Origin: Drosophila miranda
Lineage: Eukaryota; Arthropoda; Insecta; Diptera; Drosophilidae
DNA length: 64,000 nt
Direction: 5' to 3'
Assembly: GCF_003369915.1 (NCBI RefSeq)
Contig: NC_046674.1
Location: 19,471,657 to 19,535,656 of the forward strand
Numbering within the stretch: position 1 is the first letter of the stretch; each line of letters begins with the position of its first letter. The notes beneath the pieces are model-generated. The model was not told the DNA's origin. It did no database searches and saw only the letters and a list, made by a program, of their open reading frames with translations. This document shows positions 25,001 through 36,830 of the stretch, piece by piece. The position numbers were made by a program, and so were the translations under genes.

Positions 25001-28000
25001 TACTATATGAAGAGTTATTATACATAAATACCTACATATATGAAATTATAAACACCCAAAAATATACTATGAAAGTGCTCATTAATTTGGAAAATTTTTA
25101 TCTGAGCAGGCAATAGCATATTTTTGGATGTAGAAGTAATGCCAGCATACAAAAAAATGACGAAAAACCTCTTTAAGTTTTCGGCTAAAATAATTTTTTT
25201 TTTACTCATAGAACAAAACTACATTTTTAAAAATTTGATAATCTTTTAGGAAGTTGATCAATTTATCGGATACAATTATTTGTTCACGTAATATGCTGCC
25301 TCAAAAATCTATTTGGGACTGAAAGGTTTGAAATTATTAGTTTACTCGTAGAGTTTAGGAATATATTAGTTTTGTGGTGGACGTGGGTGTGTGTAACGCC
25401 CAATCGATAGCCTAATCGATATATGTATCTACATATATAGAATTTCGTCTATCCGTCTGTTTTTGACGCCTAGTTCTCAAAATCTTTGGCATCCACAATT
25501 TTGGAGATACGAGGAAACCGAAAATCAGTTTTTAGAACCGATTTAGGCTTACAGAATCGTACTGAATGACCATATCTACTGGACTGCCCAATCGGGATCA
25601 GATCGGAACATTATTATAGCCAGAATGAACTAATAAGTACATTTGCGGTGGCTTCTCATTCTCCCTCTCTCTCTTAATCATGCTATGTGCGCACCCTGTC
25701 AGGTTGGTGTTCTGAGAAGCGTGAGAGAGAGAGAGACAGATGCGGATAAAAAAAAGCTGATAAAATGTTTCAAAATTCGAATAAGAAAGGTGCTTAGGTG
25801 GAAAGGGGATAAACATTACCTAAAAACCCTCGATGGAACGCGACTCATCAAACTTTTTTGCGCGCTTAAACTATTTGACAGTCGGACATGGTACCCTTTT
25901 TAATTGTTTTTCAATGCTTAGCTTTTAAAAAATTATTGAATACAGTTTTTTTGTTTGCGCTTCTTTCTACACTACCTTGTCGCGGTGAAGTTCAGGGCGC
26001 GCTTCTTTTTAATGTGGTATCCCTAAAAGTATGCCTACTCCACCGTTTTAAGCCATATTAGGCATTTATTTTAAGCACAAAAATACAAATCAAAAATAAT
26101 AAAAATCAAGAATAACAATTATAATAATAGTTATTCAATAAAAATCAAGAAAAACAATTATAATAATAGTTATTCGATAAAAATCAAGAATAACAATTAT
26201 AATAATAGTTATTGAATAAAAATCAAGAATAACAATTATAATAATAGTTATTCGATGAAAATCAAGAATAACAATTATAATAATAGTTATTAATAAAAAT
26301 CAAGAATAACAATTATAATAATAGTTATACAATAAAAATCAAGAATAACAATTATAATAATAGTTATACAATAAAAATCAAGAATAACAATTATAATAAT
26401 AGTTATACAATAAAAATCAAGAATAACAATTATAATAATAGTTATTGAATAAAAATCAAGAATAAAAATTATAATTCAAGAATAACAATTATAATAATTA
26501 TATAATCAAGAATAACAATTATAATAATAGTTATTGAATAAAAATCAATAATAACAATTATAATAATAGTTATTCGATAAAAATCAAGAATAACAATTAT
26601 AATAATAGTTATTCGATAAAAATCAATAATAACAATTATAATAATAATTATTCAATAAAAATCAAGAATAACAATTATAATAATAGTTATTCGATAAAAA
26701 TCAAGAATAACAATTATAATAATAGTTATTAATAAAAATCAAGAATAACAATTATAATAATAGTTATTGAATAAAAATCAAGAATAACAATTATAATAAT
26801 AGTTATACAATAAAAATCAAGAATAACAATTATAATAATAGTTATTGAATAAAAATCAAGAATAACAATTATAATAATACTTATTGAATAAAAATCAATA
26901 ATAACAATTATAATAATAATTATTCAATAAAAATCAAGAATAACAATTATAATAATAGTTATTCGATAAAAATCAAGAATAACAATTATAATAATAGTTA
27001 TTGAATAAAAATCAAGAATAACAATTATAATAATAGTTATTCGATAAAAATCAAGAATAACAATTATAATAATAGTTATTAATAAAAATCAAGAATAACA
27101 ATTATAATAATAGTTATTCAATAAAAATCAAGAATAACAATTATAATACAAGTTATTCAATAAAAATCAATAATAAAAATTATAATAATTGTTATACAAT
27201 AAAAATCAAGAATAACAATTATAATAATAGTTATTCGATAAAAATCAAGAATAACAATTATAATAATAGTTATTAATAAAAATCAAGAATAACAATTATA
27301 ATAATAGTTATTGAATAAAAATCAAGAATAACAATTATAATAATAGTTATTCGATAAAAATCAAGAATAACAATTATAATAATAGTTATTAATAAAAATC
27401 AAGAATAACAATTATAATAATAGTTATTCAATAAAAATCAAGAATAACAATTATAATACAAGTTATTCAATAAAAATCAATAATAAAAATTATAATAATA
27501 GTTATTCAATAAAAATCAAGAATAACAATTATTAAGTAACTGTTATTTTTGATTTTTATTGAATATTTATTATTATAATTGTTATTCTTGATTTTTATTC
27601 AATAACTATTATTATAATTGTTATTCTTGATTTTTATTAATAACTATTATTATAATTGTTATTATTGATTTTTATTCAATAACTATTATTATAATTGTTA
27701 TTCTTGATTATATAATTATTATAATTGTTATTCTTGAATTATAATTTTTATTCTTGATTTTTATTCAATAACTATTATTATAATTGTTATTCTTGATTTT
27801 TATCGAATAACTATTATTATAATTGTTATTATTGATTTTTATCGAATAACTATTATTATAATTGTTATTCTTGATTTTTATTCAATAACTATTATTATAA
27901 TTGTTATTCTTGATTTTTATTCAATAACTATTATTATAATTGTTATTATTGATTATATAATTATTATAATTGTTATTCTTGAATTATAATTTTTATTCTT

Positions 28001-29727
28001 GATTTTTATTCAATAACTATTATTATAATTGTTATTCTTGATTTTTATTGTATAACTATTATTATAATTGTTATTCTTGATTTTTATTGTATAACTATTA
28101 TTATAATTGTTATTCTTGATTTTTATTCAATAACTATTATTATAATTGTTATTCTTGATTTTTATTGTATAACTATTATTATAATTGTTATTCTTGATTT
28201 TTATTGTATAACTATTATTATAATTGTTATTCTTGATTTTTATTCAATAACTATTATTATAATTGTTATTCTTGATTTTTATTGTATAACTATTATTAAA
28301 ATTGTTACTCTTGATTTTTATTGAATAACTATTATTATAATTGTTATTCTTGATTTTTATTCAATAACTATTATTATAATTGTTATTCTTTATTTTTATT
28401 GAATAATTATTATTCTTGATTTTTATTTAATAATTATTATGATAATTATTAGTTTTGATTTTTATTGAATAATTATTATTTTTGATTTTTATTGCATATT
28501 TATTATTTTTGATTTTTATTATTAAATAATTATTATTTTTGATTTTTATTGTATAATTATTATTTATTATTTTTCATTTTGAATGTGTAATTGCTATTTT
28601 GGATTCTTATTGTATAATTATTATTTTAGATTTGTATTTTTTTTTGCTTAAAATAAAACTAAACAAATTAAAAAAGATGAGGGGGAACGTTGTCACAAAG
28701 AGTGCGTGCGGGAGAGACAGAAAACGTGTCTAAACGTGTCGTCGGGCGCTTCGTAGTGAAATTGATTTGTTTCTTTTGGCTATAAAAATGATCCAATGTG
28801 ATCCAGATTAGGCAATCTGGTTGATATGGTCATTCTCTATGGTTGTGCGTTTTTAGAATTCTTTAATAATATATATTTATATATTTATAATATATTTAAT
28901 ATTGTAGGTGCCACGGATTTTTGTTCTTTGTGGTTGCGGAAGGGGGCGGAGCGAAATTTTGAAATACACATGTAACAGTGAGATCTAACAGTGTGGATAC
29001 CAAATTTTGTTGCTCTAGCCTTAATAGGCTCTGAGATTTGTGGATGCCACACATTTTCGTCCTTTGCGAGGGCGGAAGTGGGTGAGGCGAATTTTTAAAA
29101 TACACTTGTGCAGGTTCGATATCATAGGAGTGGTTTTGGTTTGGTTACTCTAGCTTTTATAGTCTTTGAGATCTAGGCGCTCCCTTTTTGCGATATGCCA
29201 AGCCAACTATGAAACCTGTGTGTTAGAGAGAAACAGAGCGAGAGAAAATGAAATTGTTTTCTTGATTCTGGCTTTAATAATTATACGATCTGGTTCAGAT
29301 TTTGCACTCTAGAAGATACATCCACACACATCCATTTTCACCACTAATCTTATATACTCCTATACTCATTTACAACGCTACCGATCGATTTCTAAAAAAT
29401 TTGGTTATTTTCAGAGGCGCTTGATGACCTTAACAAGGCTTTGGAAATGGCCAGCGATCAACAGAGCCGCACCAAGTGCCATGCCCATTGCCAGCGAGGA
29501 GTTCTATACAGAAAATTGGATAATCTGGTTGCGGCACGATCCGACTTCGAGGCAGCCGCACAACTGGGAAGTAAATTTGCAAGGGAGCAGGTATGAATGA
29601 TCACTGAAGAATGCCCCGTCTATGTATTAACTGATTTCCATTCTGTGGTTGCCAGCTCGTGGAAATCAATCCGTTCGCGGCGCTCTGCAACCAAATGCTG
29701 CGGAAGGCCTTCGATCAGCTGCAGTAG
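22009..29727 (+). CDS. CG14105: TTC36-family tetratricopeptide protein
   Basis: Three exons, 22009-22318, 29415-29590 and 29656-29727, all phases compatible, encode 185 aa; human TTC36 is of almost the same length. The N-terminus (residues about 1-45) carries the family feature LESIFNPLEL. TPR-like helix pairs follow: ELELQGVLLTEKGSFDEALK, then a segment in which DDLNKALEMA and the CHAHCQRGVLYRKL helix are readable, then a third pair (ARSDFEAAAQLG). The C-terminal EINPFAALCNQML is typical of the family. Members are small soluble TPR proteins thought to bind chaperones or clients; the function in flies is not established to my knowledge. The symbol is from memory. The notable feature is the 7,096-bp first intron, full of transposons, where a short intron would be expected. 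A 65-nt second intron (29591-29655) is normal. Confidence 0.85.
22400..24740 (-). mobile_element. hAT DNA transposon insertion in TTC36 intron (approximate limits)
   Basis: The element surrounds the transposase remnant. I could not find convincing terminal inverted repeats or an 8-bp target duplication, so the limits are only a guess from where hAT coding homology ends and from a CAG-rich, CACAGTG-bearing stretch near 24690-24742. Confidence 0.55.
22533..24476 (-). pseudogene. Decayed hAT-superfamily transposase
   Basis: Minus-strand transposase of roughly 600 codons. The N-terminus has a BED zinc finger (CKICRHVMKGTYTTNLRRH). The central catalytic region contains DNGRDVIKS and RCAAHTLQL. 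The C-terminal hAT dimerisation domain contains PATRVSVERTFSALK. Two introns are visible: a 57-nt one at 23530-23586 and one ending just before 22985. Two in-frame stops break it: TGA at 24225-24227, after the BED domain, and TAA at 23073-23075. Both are single-codon lesions with homologous frame on either side, so the copy is young but inactive. It lies antisense in the TTC36 intron. Confidence 0.85.
25380..25910 (+). repeat. Dispersed repeat copy A
   Basis: It shares a fixed series of modules with 28690-29330, 52230-52690 and 56930-57340: a GTGGCAT/ATCC block, GACCATATC, GGATCAGATC, TATAGCCAGAA and a GTGAGAGAGAGA(GACAG) block. It resembles the short non-coding dispersed elements (DINE-1/Helitron-like or SGM/ISY-like) of obscura-group flies; the family name is inference. 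Confidence 0.6.
26085..27535 (+). repeat. Left arm tandem array (37-39-bp units)
   Basis: About 37 units, 37-39 bp each, differing mainly at the unit junction (TTATTGAAT, TTATTCGAT, TTATACAAT or the short TTATTAAT). A block of about 190 bp starting at 27001 recurs nearly unchanged at 27311, showing a higher-order period of 310 bp. Confidence 0.9.
27541..28640 (-). repeat. Right arm tandem array, inverted
   Basis: Reverse-complement units of the left array. They are regular to about 28385, then increasingly degenerate with shorter ATTATTATTTTTGATTTTTA-type units to the outer end. Confidence 0.88.
28690..29330 (-). repeat. Dispersed repeat copy B, inverted relative to copy A
   Basis: Read on the minus strand it shows the same module order as copy A: GTGGCAT blocks (two, near 29045 and 28910), then GACCATATC, GGATCACATTGG, TATAGCCA and a purine-pyrimidine GAGAGACAG block. 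Copies A and B flank the foldback array as inverted outer arms. Confidence 0.55.
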
Positions 29728-32700
29728 TGGAGGACGAGGACCCTATCCTGGCACCCTAGACTCTGATTTAACTAAAAGTCAAGGGCTCGTTAGCATAAAT
29801 AAAAATTAATTAAGTCCGAGACGCGTTGTTTGGTGCGATAAGCAGTCGATCGACTGATGGCCCCATCATGGGGCAAGCTGCAAAAAGTGGCACGTGCACG
29901 GTGCACCACAAGCAGCGGCAGCAGCAGCGGCAGAAAAAACGAGAACGGGACCTGGGCCAGGTCCAGGCCAGGTCGTGAGCACTCGGGGGCCAGCACACAC
30001 ACATACACACACATTACATGCCAAGAGGGGGCGAGTGGGAGGGGAGATACGAGTAATAAAAACGAGCGGCGGCAAAAACGAAAACAGTTATTAAATGCAG
30101 CAGGCTCTTGTCAGATTGCAGCAGGCTCTGCCTCCCTGCCCCCCTGCCTCCATGCCTCCCTGGGTTGACGACGACCGCAAGGCAAATTAAAATAAACGAA
30201 AGTGGTTTTGGGCCAGGACGAAGCGATCCGAGCCCCGAGTTCGAGTTCGAGCTCGAGTCTGATTCGGATTGGCTTTGGCTTTGGCTTAAACATTGGGATT
30301 TGTGTAAAGCGGGCTGCGGTTTCGCTGCCTTGGCACACGCTTGGCAGGATCAGCTCTGCCCTTGCCTTACCCAGCCAGCCCGAGGAGAGGAGAGGGGTCT
30401 CTGGGGATCTTCGGATTCTCTCCCCTATGTAAGCGCGCCAAGCTTAACGGTTAAGCGACTTGGTCAACGATTTAGGCCTGCCTTCTGTTCGCTTGTAAGT
30501 AAGAGCGGTATTTGGTTTTATTTTTTTCTGCTCTGAGCTCTCTGGCAACGATTGCGGTCAAAAGACGCGCGTCCTATGCCCCTGGAGCAGGTGCACAGCA
30601 GCAGCGGCAGCGGCAGTAGCACCGGCACCGGCAGCAGCAGCAACTGCGGCGACGGCGTTGCAAGTCAGGAAAAAAAACAAAAAAATGTGGTAGAAAAAAT
30701 ACAAGGAGTCGGCTTTGAAAGACCACGACTCATTGAGGACCTGTAAGCCAGGCCAGAGAGCTCTCTGACGAAAAGAACACAACTATATCCCGGAAATCGA
30801 TTCCAGCCAGTAGAACAGCTTCTAATTTTCCATCTAGAAATCACATTTTCTCGACCTTGACTTGCTGGGTATGCGAATCATCATACCCCAACATACCCTG
30901 GGCACAGGCACCTATGCTATCGCGGTAAAAAATGCAGGAGTCAAGTGGGCATCTAGATACAATCCCTCCTAGGCGGACACAGGGGTGAGGGCAACTCAAC
31001 GAAGGGAAAGAACCCAATATTTGATTGATCTTTTTACATACGAGTATTCGTGGAGCAATGAGGATTGCCAGGTCCGTGTGCAGGATAGGAAGTAAGCCTG
31101 CCGGCCGACACGAAAACTCCGAGCTACGCTCGTAGGTAGAGGCGATGGGATCCTGCGTATCCTGCGTCAGTTGTGCTGAAGCCACAGCAAGGGAACGGTA
31201 GAGAGTGGGGGGGCTCTGAATGCCATATGTTGCACTTGAAGCGCAGGCAGGCCAGCAACCAAAGGCAGCAAGCAAATCATTAACCAAAGGTTAACGGTTA
31301 GGCTGCCAGAATCCCCCCTTCCCATCCCCATCCCCAACCTCATCTTCATCAACAGCACCATTCTCATCCTCATCCTCATCCGCATCCCCGAACACACAAA
31401 AGCGGAACCAAATGCTCAATCTTGACCGGAACTGTAATTTGATCGAGAACCAGGCCCAGATATTAGATACGATAAAATCTTCAAACTTCAACAGAACAGC
31501 AGCTTTCTTCCTGCCAAAATTATAAACTAAGCTTCACTTTCGGGCCCGGCCTAGAGTGAGATTCTCCAGAGAGGCTCCCCCCCCTCTCTCGCACTCTCTC
31601 TGGGTTATTCACCCGTGCGATCGCTCAACAGTTGCATATTTTTTTGGTTGTTCTGCTTTTCCAGATCCTTTTGTTTTCGCCCTTTGCTCTGGCTTTGACT
31701 CCGACTCCGACTCTGGCTCTGGCTCTGGCTGTTGCTCTTTTTTTTCCTGTTTCTTTTTGGCCTTCCTTGTACCTGGCCCTTTCCGATCTGGGGTTCGGTT
31801 CGGGGCGCGTGCCGGCTGTCGTCGTTGTTGGGTTCCTGTTTTCGGTGTGTCTCTCAGCGCTGCTTGACCAACACATGACGCAGCCCCGAGCTCTGTCTCT
31901 GGCTCTGGCTTTTGAATGCTGCCTCCTTCACCTTTAGAATTTGTATATTTTTTTTTTTTTCTTTTTGGTTGAGGTTTTTGCTTAAACTGTAATTCAGACT
32001 TTTGGTTATGCAAATATTTTGATCAGACGCTGAGACGAGGACAGTCCGATATCAACAGGATGGGACGAAGGGATAGCCTCCTTAAAAATAGTGCTCAATG
32101 GGAAAAACCAGAGACCAGGGATCAGTAACGGGGAGCATTCCAAGAGAAACGAGAGAGTGCGAGGATTACTTCATGGCTGTCCTCCCGGAATAAGGATAAG
32201 CATTAATATTATTCTAATTGAAAGATTAGAACACATGAGTGGGTTATTTTTTTTGCGTTTGCCTTTACAGGATCATTGCTTTCCATCAGTGTAAGAGCAG
32301 AAATAGTGTCCAAGATCAAACTCCCATTTGAAGCACTGCTTTGGAGTACTCTTTGCTGTTATGTCAGAAGTTGGTACCTGTATCTCGTGTCTGGCGTTGT
32401 CCCCCTTGAACCTCGTCTAATTATTGCCGCACACTCCATAGGTAAACACATAAATCTACCCTACGCCGCCGTGCCCCCGCCACGAGGAGTCGGTGTCCAT
32501 CTCTCATACAAGACGCGTTGACATTTATGAATTGCTTGGCAATTTACACGACACACAACGGGGACACACATCCGAGAGACACCCGCGCATAGAGGAACCA
32601 CAGCCAGAACCACAGCCAGTAGCCAGCCGCCACAACCACAGCCCAGAGCTCCACACGTAGCAAAAGTTGGATGACAATTTACACTAGGGAGCAGCCAGCA

Positions 32701-35700
32701 GGCAAAAACGAGGCAGAGATGCGACTGGCGCCGCGTCCGTCCACGTCTTGGCTGCCAGCATGAATGGGACGCTAAATCAAGCAATTATGAGAGCCTTTGT
32801 CGCAGCTACCACAACATATGCAAATTAGACTCCCGGGCAGGCCAATTGTCCAGCAGGAGAGCCAAGACGGCTGAGACGGCCAAGACGGGCAAGACGGCCA
32901 AGACAGGAAGGCAGCAGTCGGGTGGAATAGCGCAGATAAAGAGAAATCTGTTCAGTTCAACGAATTGATTTTTCTATGGGCATTCGACTGCTTGACTTAC
33001 GCGACTGACTGGCCAGGGCTAGTTTATCGCCTTGCTCCCGTCCTCCCATGGATATGTGGATATGTGGTGATGTGGGGATAGAGGGGCACGGGCACTAGTC
33101 CGCACTGCATATGCAAAGCAACCGAACCGAACCGAACCGCCAAAGTCAAAAGAGTTTCGGGCTCGTTTTGGTGCCGCAAAGCGTCCCCGGATCGGCTGCG
33201 TAGAAGCCGCACGCCACATTTCAATGATAAATGTTGCACAGAGAGCCCAGTCCAGGTCCAGGTCCAGGCCCAAGTCCTAGTCACAGTCACAGTCCCAGTA
33301 GCAGTCCCGAGTCCCAGCCTGATGCTGATGCTGGGCTAACCAGCAGATTGCTCTTGGGCCGAACGCTATTTTGGGTAAATTGTTTTATTGCAGTTCAATT
33401 GTTGGCTGGGCTTCAGCCCCAGCCTCAGCCCCAGCTTTAGCTTTAGCCAGTTTCCTTTGGCTTTGTTGGCTGCCTGGCTTCTTGTCAAGCGGCGCTCGTT
33501 GGAGGTCCCGGTCCCCCAAGCGGAACAGTAGCCGCCGCAGTTGGAGCAGTAAATTAATGTCCCCAATGAGGGTATTACAACTAAGTCATGGCAAATATCC
33601 AAGGGAGTTTCTCCAGAGGAGTTCCCTAAAGTAAGCTCAAAACCGAAGAACAGAAGAAAGATCAGGGACATCCCAAGACAGAGAAAACCCTCGCCAATAA
33701 TATAGCCTTTGAAAGAGGAAAGATCTTAGTTTGAGTTTGATTTTGAGCGGAGGAATATGAAATATTTCCCATCAATACTTTCTTTAAAATCATCCAACAA
33801 TCATCTATCTCTTCCCCTTCCTTGCCTTCCAGTAGAGTATTGAATCTTCTGCACTACCTTTGGCAGATTCTTCACCCATTCTATCTTTGTGCATCTTTCG
33901 GCCTGCAGATAGCTCGGCTTCCCTCTCATATGTCTAACCGTAAGCGGAGATTATGGCATCATTTGGAGGTCTTGTGAAAAGTTAATAAATGGCTTATCTC
34001 CGCCAGAGACGACATGTGTTTGGCTTAATTGTGTCAGCGTGTGGGTTGCCATTTCGAAAGTTCCTGTCCCTACTACATATATTCCCCACTGTCCCTACTG
34101 TCCCTACTCTTCCTTCTCTGCTCCTCTTGAACTTTCGCACAGCGCTTCCAAAAATGGTCAAAATAGTTTCGAACAGCGGCAGGGCAGGGCAGGGGACTGC
34201 AGGGGAGATGAAAAGGTTAGTTAACCATTTTGCTGCTAATTACGACAAACGACAAACGGCGTTCAACTGTCAGAGATTTGTGCGGGCGAGACCCCAAGTC
34301 GGTGCCTTATTTGTAGCCCAAAATTGTTGTCGTGGCGCCAGTCTTTGCAGGGAGCCAGCTGTGGAAGTGGCAGGGACAGGGGCCGGGGCCGGGGCAGGGC
34401 ACAGCCCAAAACACAATCCTAACAAGCCCCGAACATAGCCAAGGGGTCGAGTCTTCGAGTGAGAAGTCGCTGGCCCGATTTGTAAGGCCTCCACTCCGTC
34501 ACCAAATAAGGTAGCCCATTGGAATTCAATCTTAAGGCCATTTGCAATTAATATCAAATGAAATTGAAATAAATTTCATTTAGCCACCTAGCCGCTGCTG
34601 GGGCTAGAACTGGCCCCAGCCCCAGCCCGGGGCATATTACCATAGATTCGCCTCATTCCGGTTGCATAGTCGCTGATTTTCATCATGCGAAAGGGGGCTA
34701 TTCCTTGCCTTTCCCTTCCAGGGGAAGCTCTGTAGTCCGGACAGCCAAACAATTTGGTTGGTCAGTTGGGGCACACTGCAACCTTTTGGCTTTGGGCTAA
34801 TCGCCCATCGTGGCTCCTCCGGCCAGAAGAGAGAGCCAGCAAAGACCAGCAGCAGCAGGCACAATAATTTTATCAATTTTGTTTTATAATTGTGCGCAGA
34901 CGCAATGGAGGGACACAACTTTGGCAAGCAGCAACTTGGCAAACGGAAAACAAAGCAGAGCGAGCCTGCCCAGTGTGACCAAGTCTTTGCGGGGATGTGC
35001 TTTCATAGCATAGGAGTGAGGACTTCACATATAATACACTGTAGCTCTGATTTATACCAGGACGTAAAGGATGTAGAGCAAATTTCCAGAAATGTTTGTG
35101 CCTACAAATATGCTTGTAGTACCTTTGAATCATAAGAAACTTAAGTTTATCTCAATTATTTGCTCCTAAATCGTACTGCCACCTGGCCACACTATCCGTC
35201 TGACTGACCTGGCCTACTCTCCGCTCTCCCACCGCCTATTCTGTGGGCCTAAACAAACTACGCAGATTTCATTGTTAGCCTCGTTGGCAGCATGTAAATG
35301 TCCGTCTTTTGTTTCGTTTGCTTCTGCTCTTGCTGCGGCAGCCCAAGTGGCCAACTGTCTGTTGGCCGGTTGGCCGGTCGGCTGGTTGGCCCCGGCTGGG
35401 TCTGAGCCGGGTCTGTAGCGCTGCAGCCGCTGTGGTAGTCGCTGCTGTTGTCTTAAATTAATACCAAATTGTCAACGTTGGCGAAAAGCTGCACAGCGCG
35501 CCAACGCCGCATGATAAGAGAGCCAGGCCAAGAAAGAGCTGGGCCTGGTCTGGTCTGGAGTCGGAGTTGGAGTTGGAGTTGGAGTTGCAGTTGGGAACCC
35601 GCTGGCTGGATGGCTGCGCATGCGTTTGGGCCAGAGCCCGCTCTGTGTTGTTCCTGTGCCGCGGCTTTCGCTCGTTTTGGTTGCTGTTTGTTGGCCTAAG

Positions 35701-36539
35701 GTCTTCGATGGTCGTCAATTGATAGCCAGATTTGTGCAATTATCATTTTAATAATTGCCAACAATCTGCACGATATGAACCGACGACGTCTCCCCGCCCG
35801 GGAGGAGCACTGGCACTCCAGCTTCAGCTTCAGCTCCACCTCCACCTCCGCACAGCAGCAGCCCAGGCGCTCCTCCTGGTCGTGCTCATAACCAGTAGCC
35901 AGCACCGGCTGCTGGCTGTCGCCTCGCAGTTGGCATCGTTTTGGCCCCCATTTGTGGCCCAGACAATTATAATCCACATGGCCCGGCCACATAGTAATAC
36001 ATTTATTACAGATTTCCGTCTGATTTGTTGGAAGGAATGTTCCAGTTGGGCCTGGAACAGGCCTGCCTAGCACCCACTGTGAGACAAATAGGAAGATGCT
36101 TAAATGGTCTCTCGGTGCTTTGCCATGATGTCGGCAGATAGTCCGATAAATCAGTTGAGATCGGGCAGGGGCTTGGATGGGTTCGAGTGGGAAGAGGCTG
36201 AACAAGAACAAAAAAGTCCGAAGGATTTCTGCTGTACTCCAAGTAGGGAAACCTCTGGAACGTGGGCTAGTTTTGCGAATTCTCTGGAGATCTAGAGTAC
36301 ATTCTTACTGATTACTGATTTATACAATTGTGTTCAATGAAATAGTAGTGCCGTACCCCAACACTTTCAACACTCTCTTCGAATCGTATCTCTTCTTCTT
36401 ATTTTTCACGATTTGTATTTACACAGAAACACATGAATGGAGCTGCTTTAAATTGGAAAAAAAGCTAACGAAACTTCAACTAATCTTTATTATGCATACA
36501 TCATTAGGTTTATTCGGGCTCAATATTTAGTTGAGAATC

Positions 36540-36830
36540 CTTTTTTAATTCAATGCAGCCTGGCACCGGCCTGGCACTTGCCAAAGATGAGGATGAGCTT
36601 CACTTGAAGGATTTGCTCTGTCTACCATTCTTCTAACATCTCCCCACAAGTTTTAGATTGGATGTAGATCTGGAGACTGCTCTGGCCATAGCACTACGTC
36701 GATCTTCTTAAAGGCAAACCGGGCCTTGGCGCGTTTACTGGTGTGTTTTGGCTTGGCACCAAACCACACTCCTTCACTCTCGTCCGACCGCATTATGTTT
36801 CGCCACCGTTTTGGCTACCTTCCTGGGTAA
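36540..36830 (-). pseudogene. Tc1/mariner transposase relic
   Basis: The minus strand reads MRSDESEGVWFGAKPKHTSK, then VVLWPEQSPDLHPI, an in-frame TAA, and NLWGDVRRMV. These correspond to the SDES motif, the PKHTSK segment and the SPDLNPIENLW catalytic region of Tc1-like transposases. The segment between SDES and PKHTS is missing, so the relic is internally deleted as well as stopped. A terminal-like GTGTTCAATGAAATAGTAGT occurs at about 36328-36347. Confidence 0.75.

Larger units (their letters stand above)
26065..28657. mobile_element. Foldback-like element: giant palindrome of ~39-bp tandem repeats
   Basis: The left part is an array of about 37 units of 37-39 bp (AAAAATCAAGAATAACAATT, then ATAATAATAGTTATTGAAT). 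Near 27536 the orientation flips and the rest is built from the reverse complement. The outer ends are a perfect 12-nt inverted pair, TTTATTTTAAGC at 26065-26076 and GCTTAAAATAAA at 28646-28657, with imperfect inverted matching just inside. Terminal inverted repeats composed of tandem units are the hallmark of Drosophila FB/foldback elements. No coding capacity is seen. The arms could form a hairpin of several hundred base pairs in the TTC36 pre-mRNA. Confidence 0.75.

Noticed and set aside
26085..27535. CRISPR-like regular repeat array
   Set aside because: Units are contiguous with no unique spacers, AT-rich and inverted at the centre; this is a eukaryotic satellite/foldback structure.
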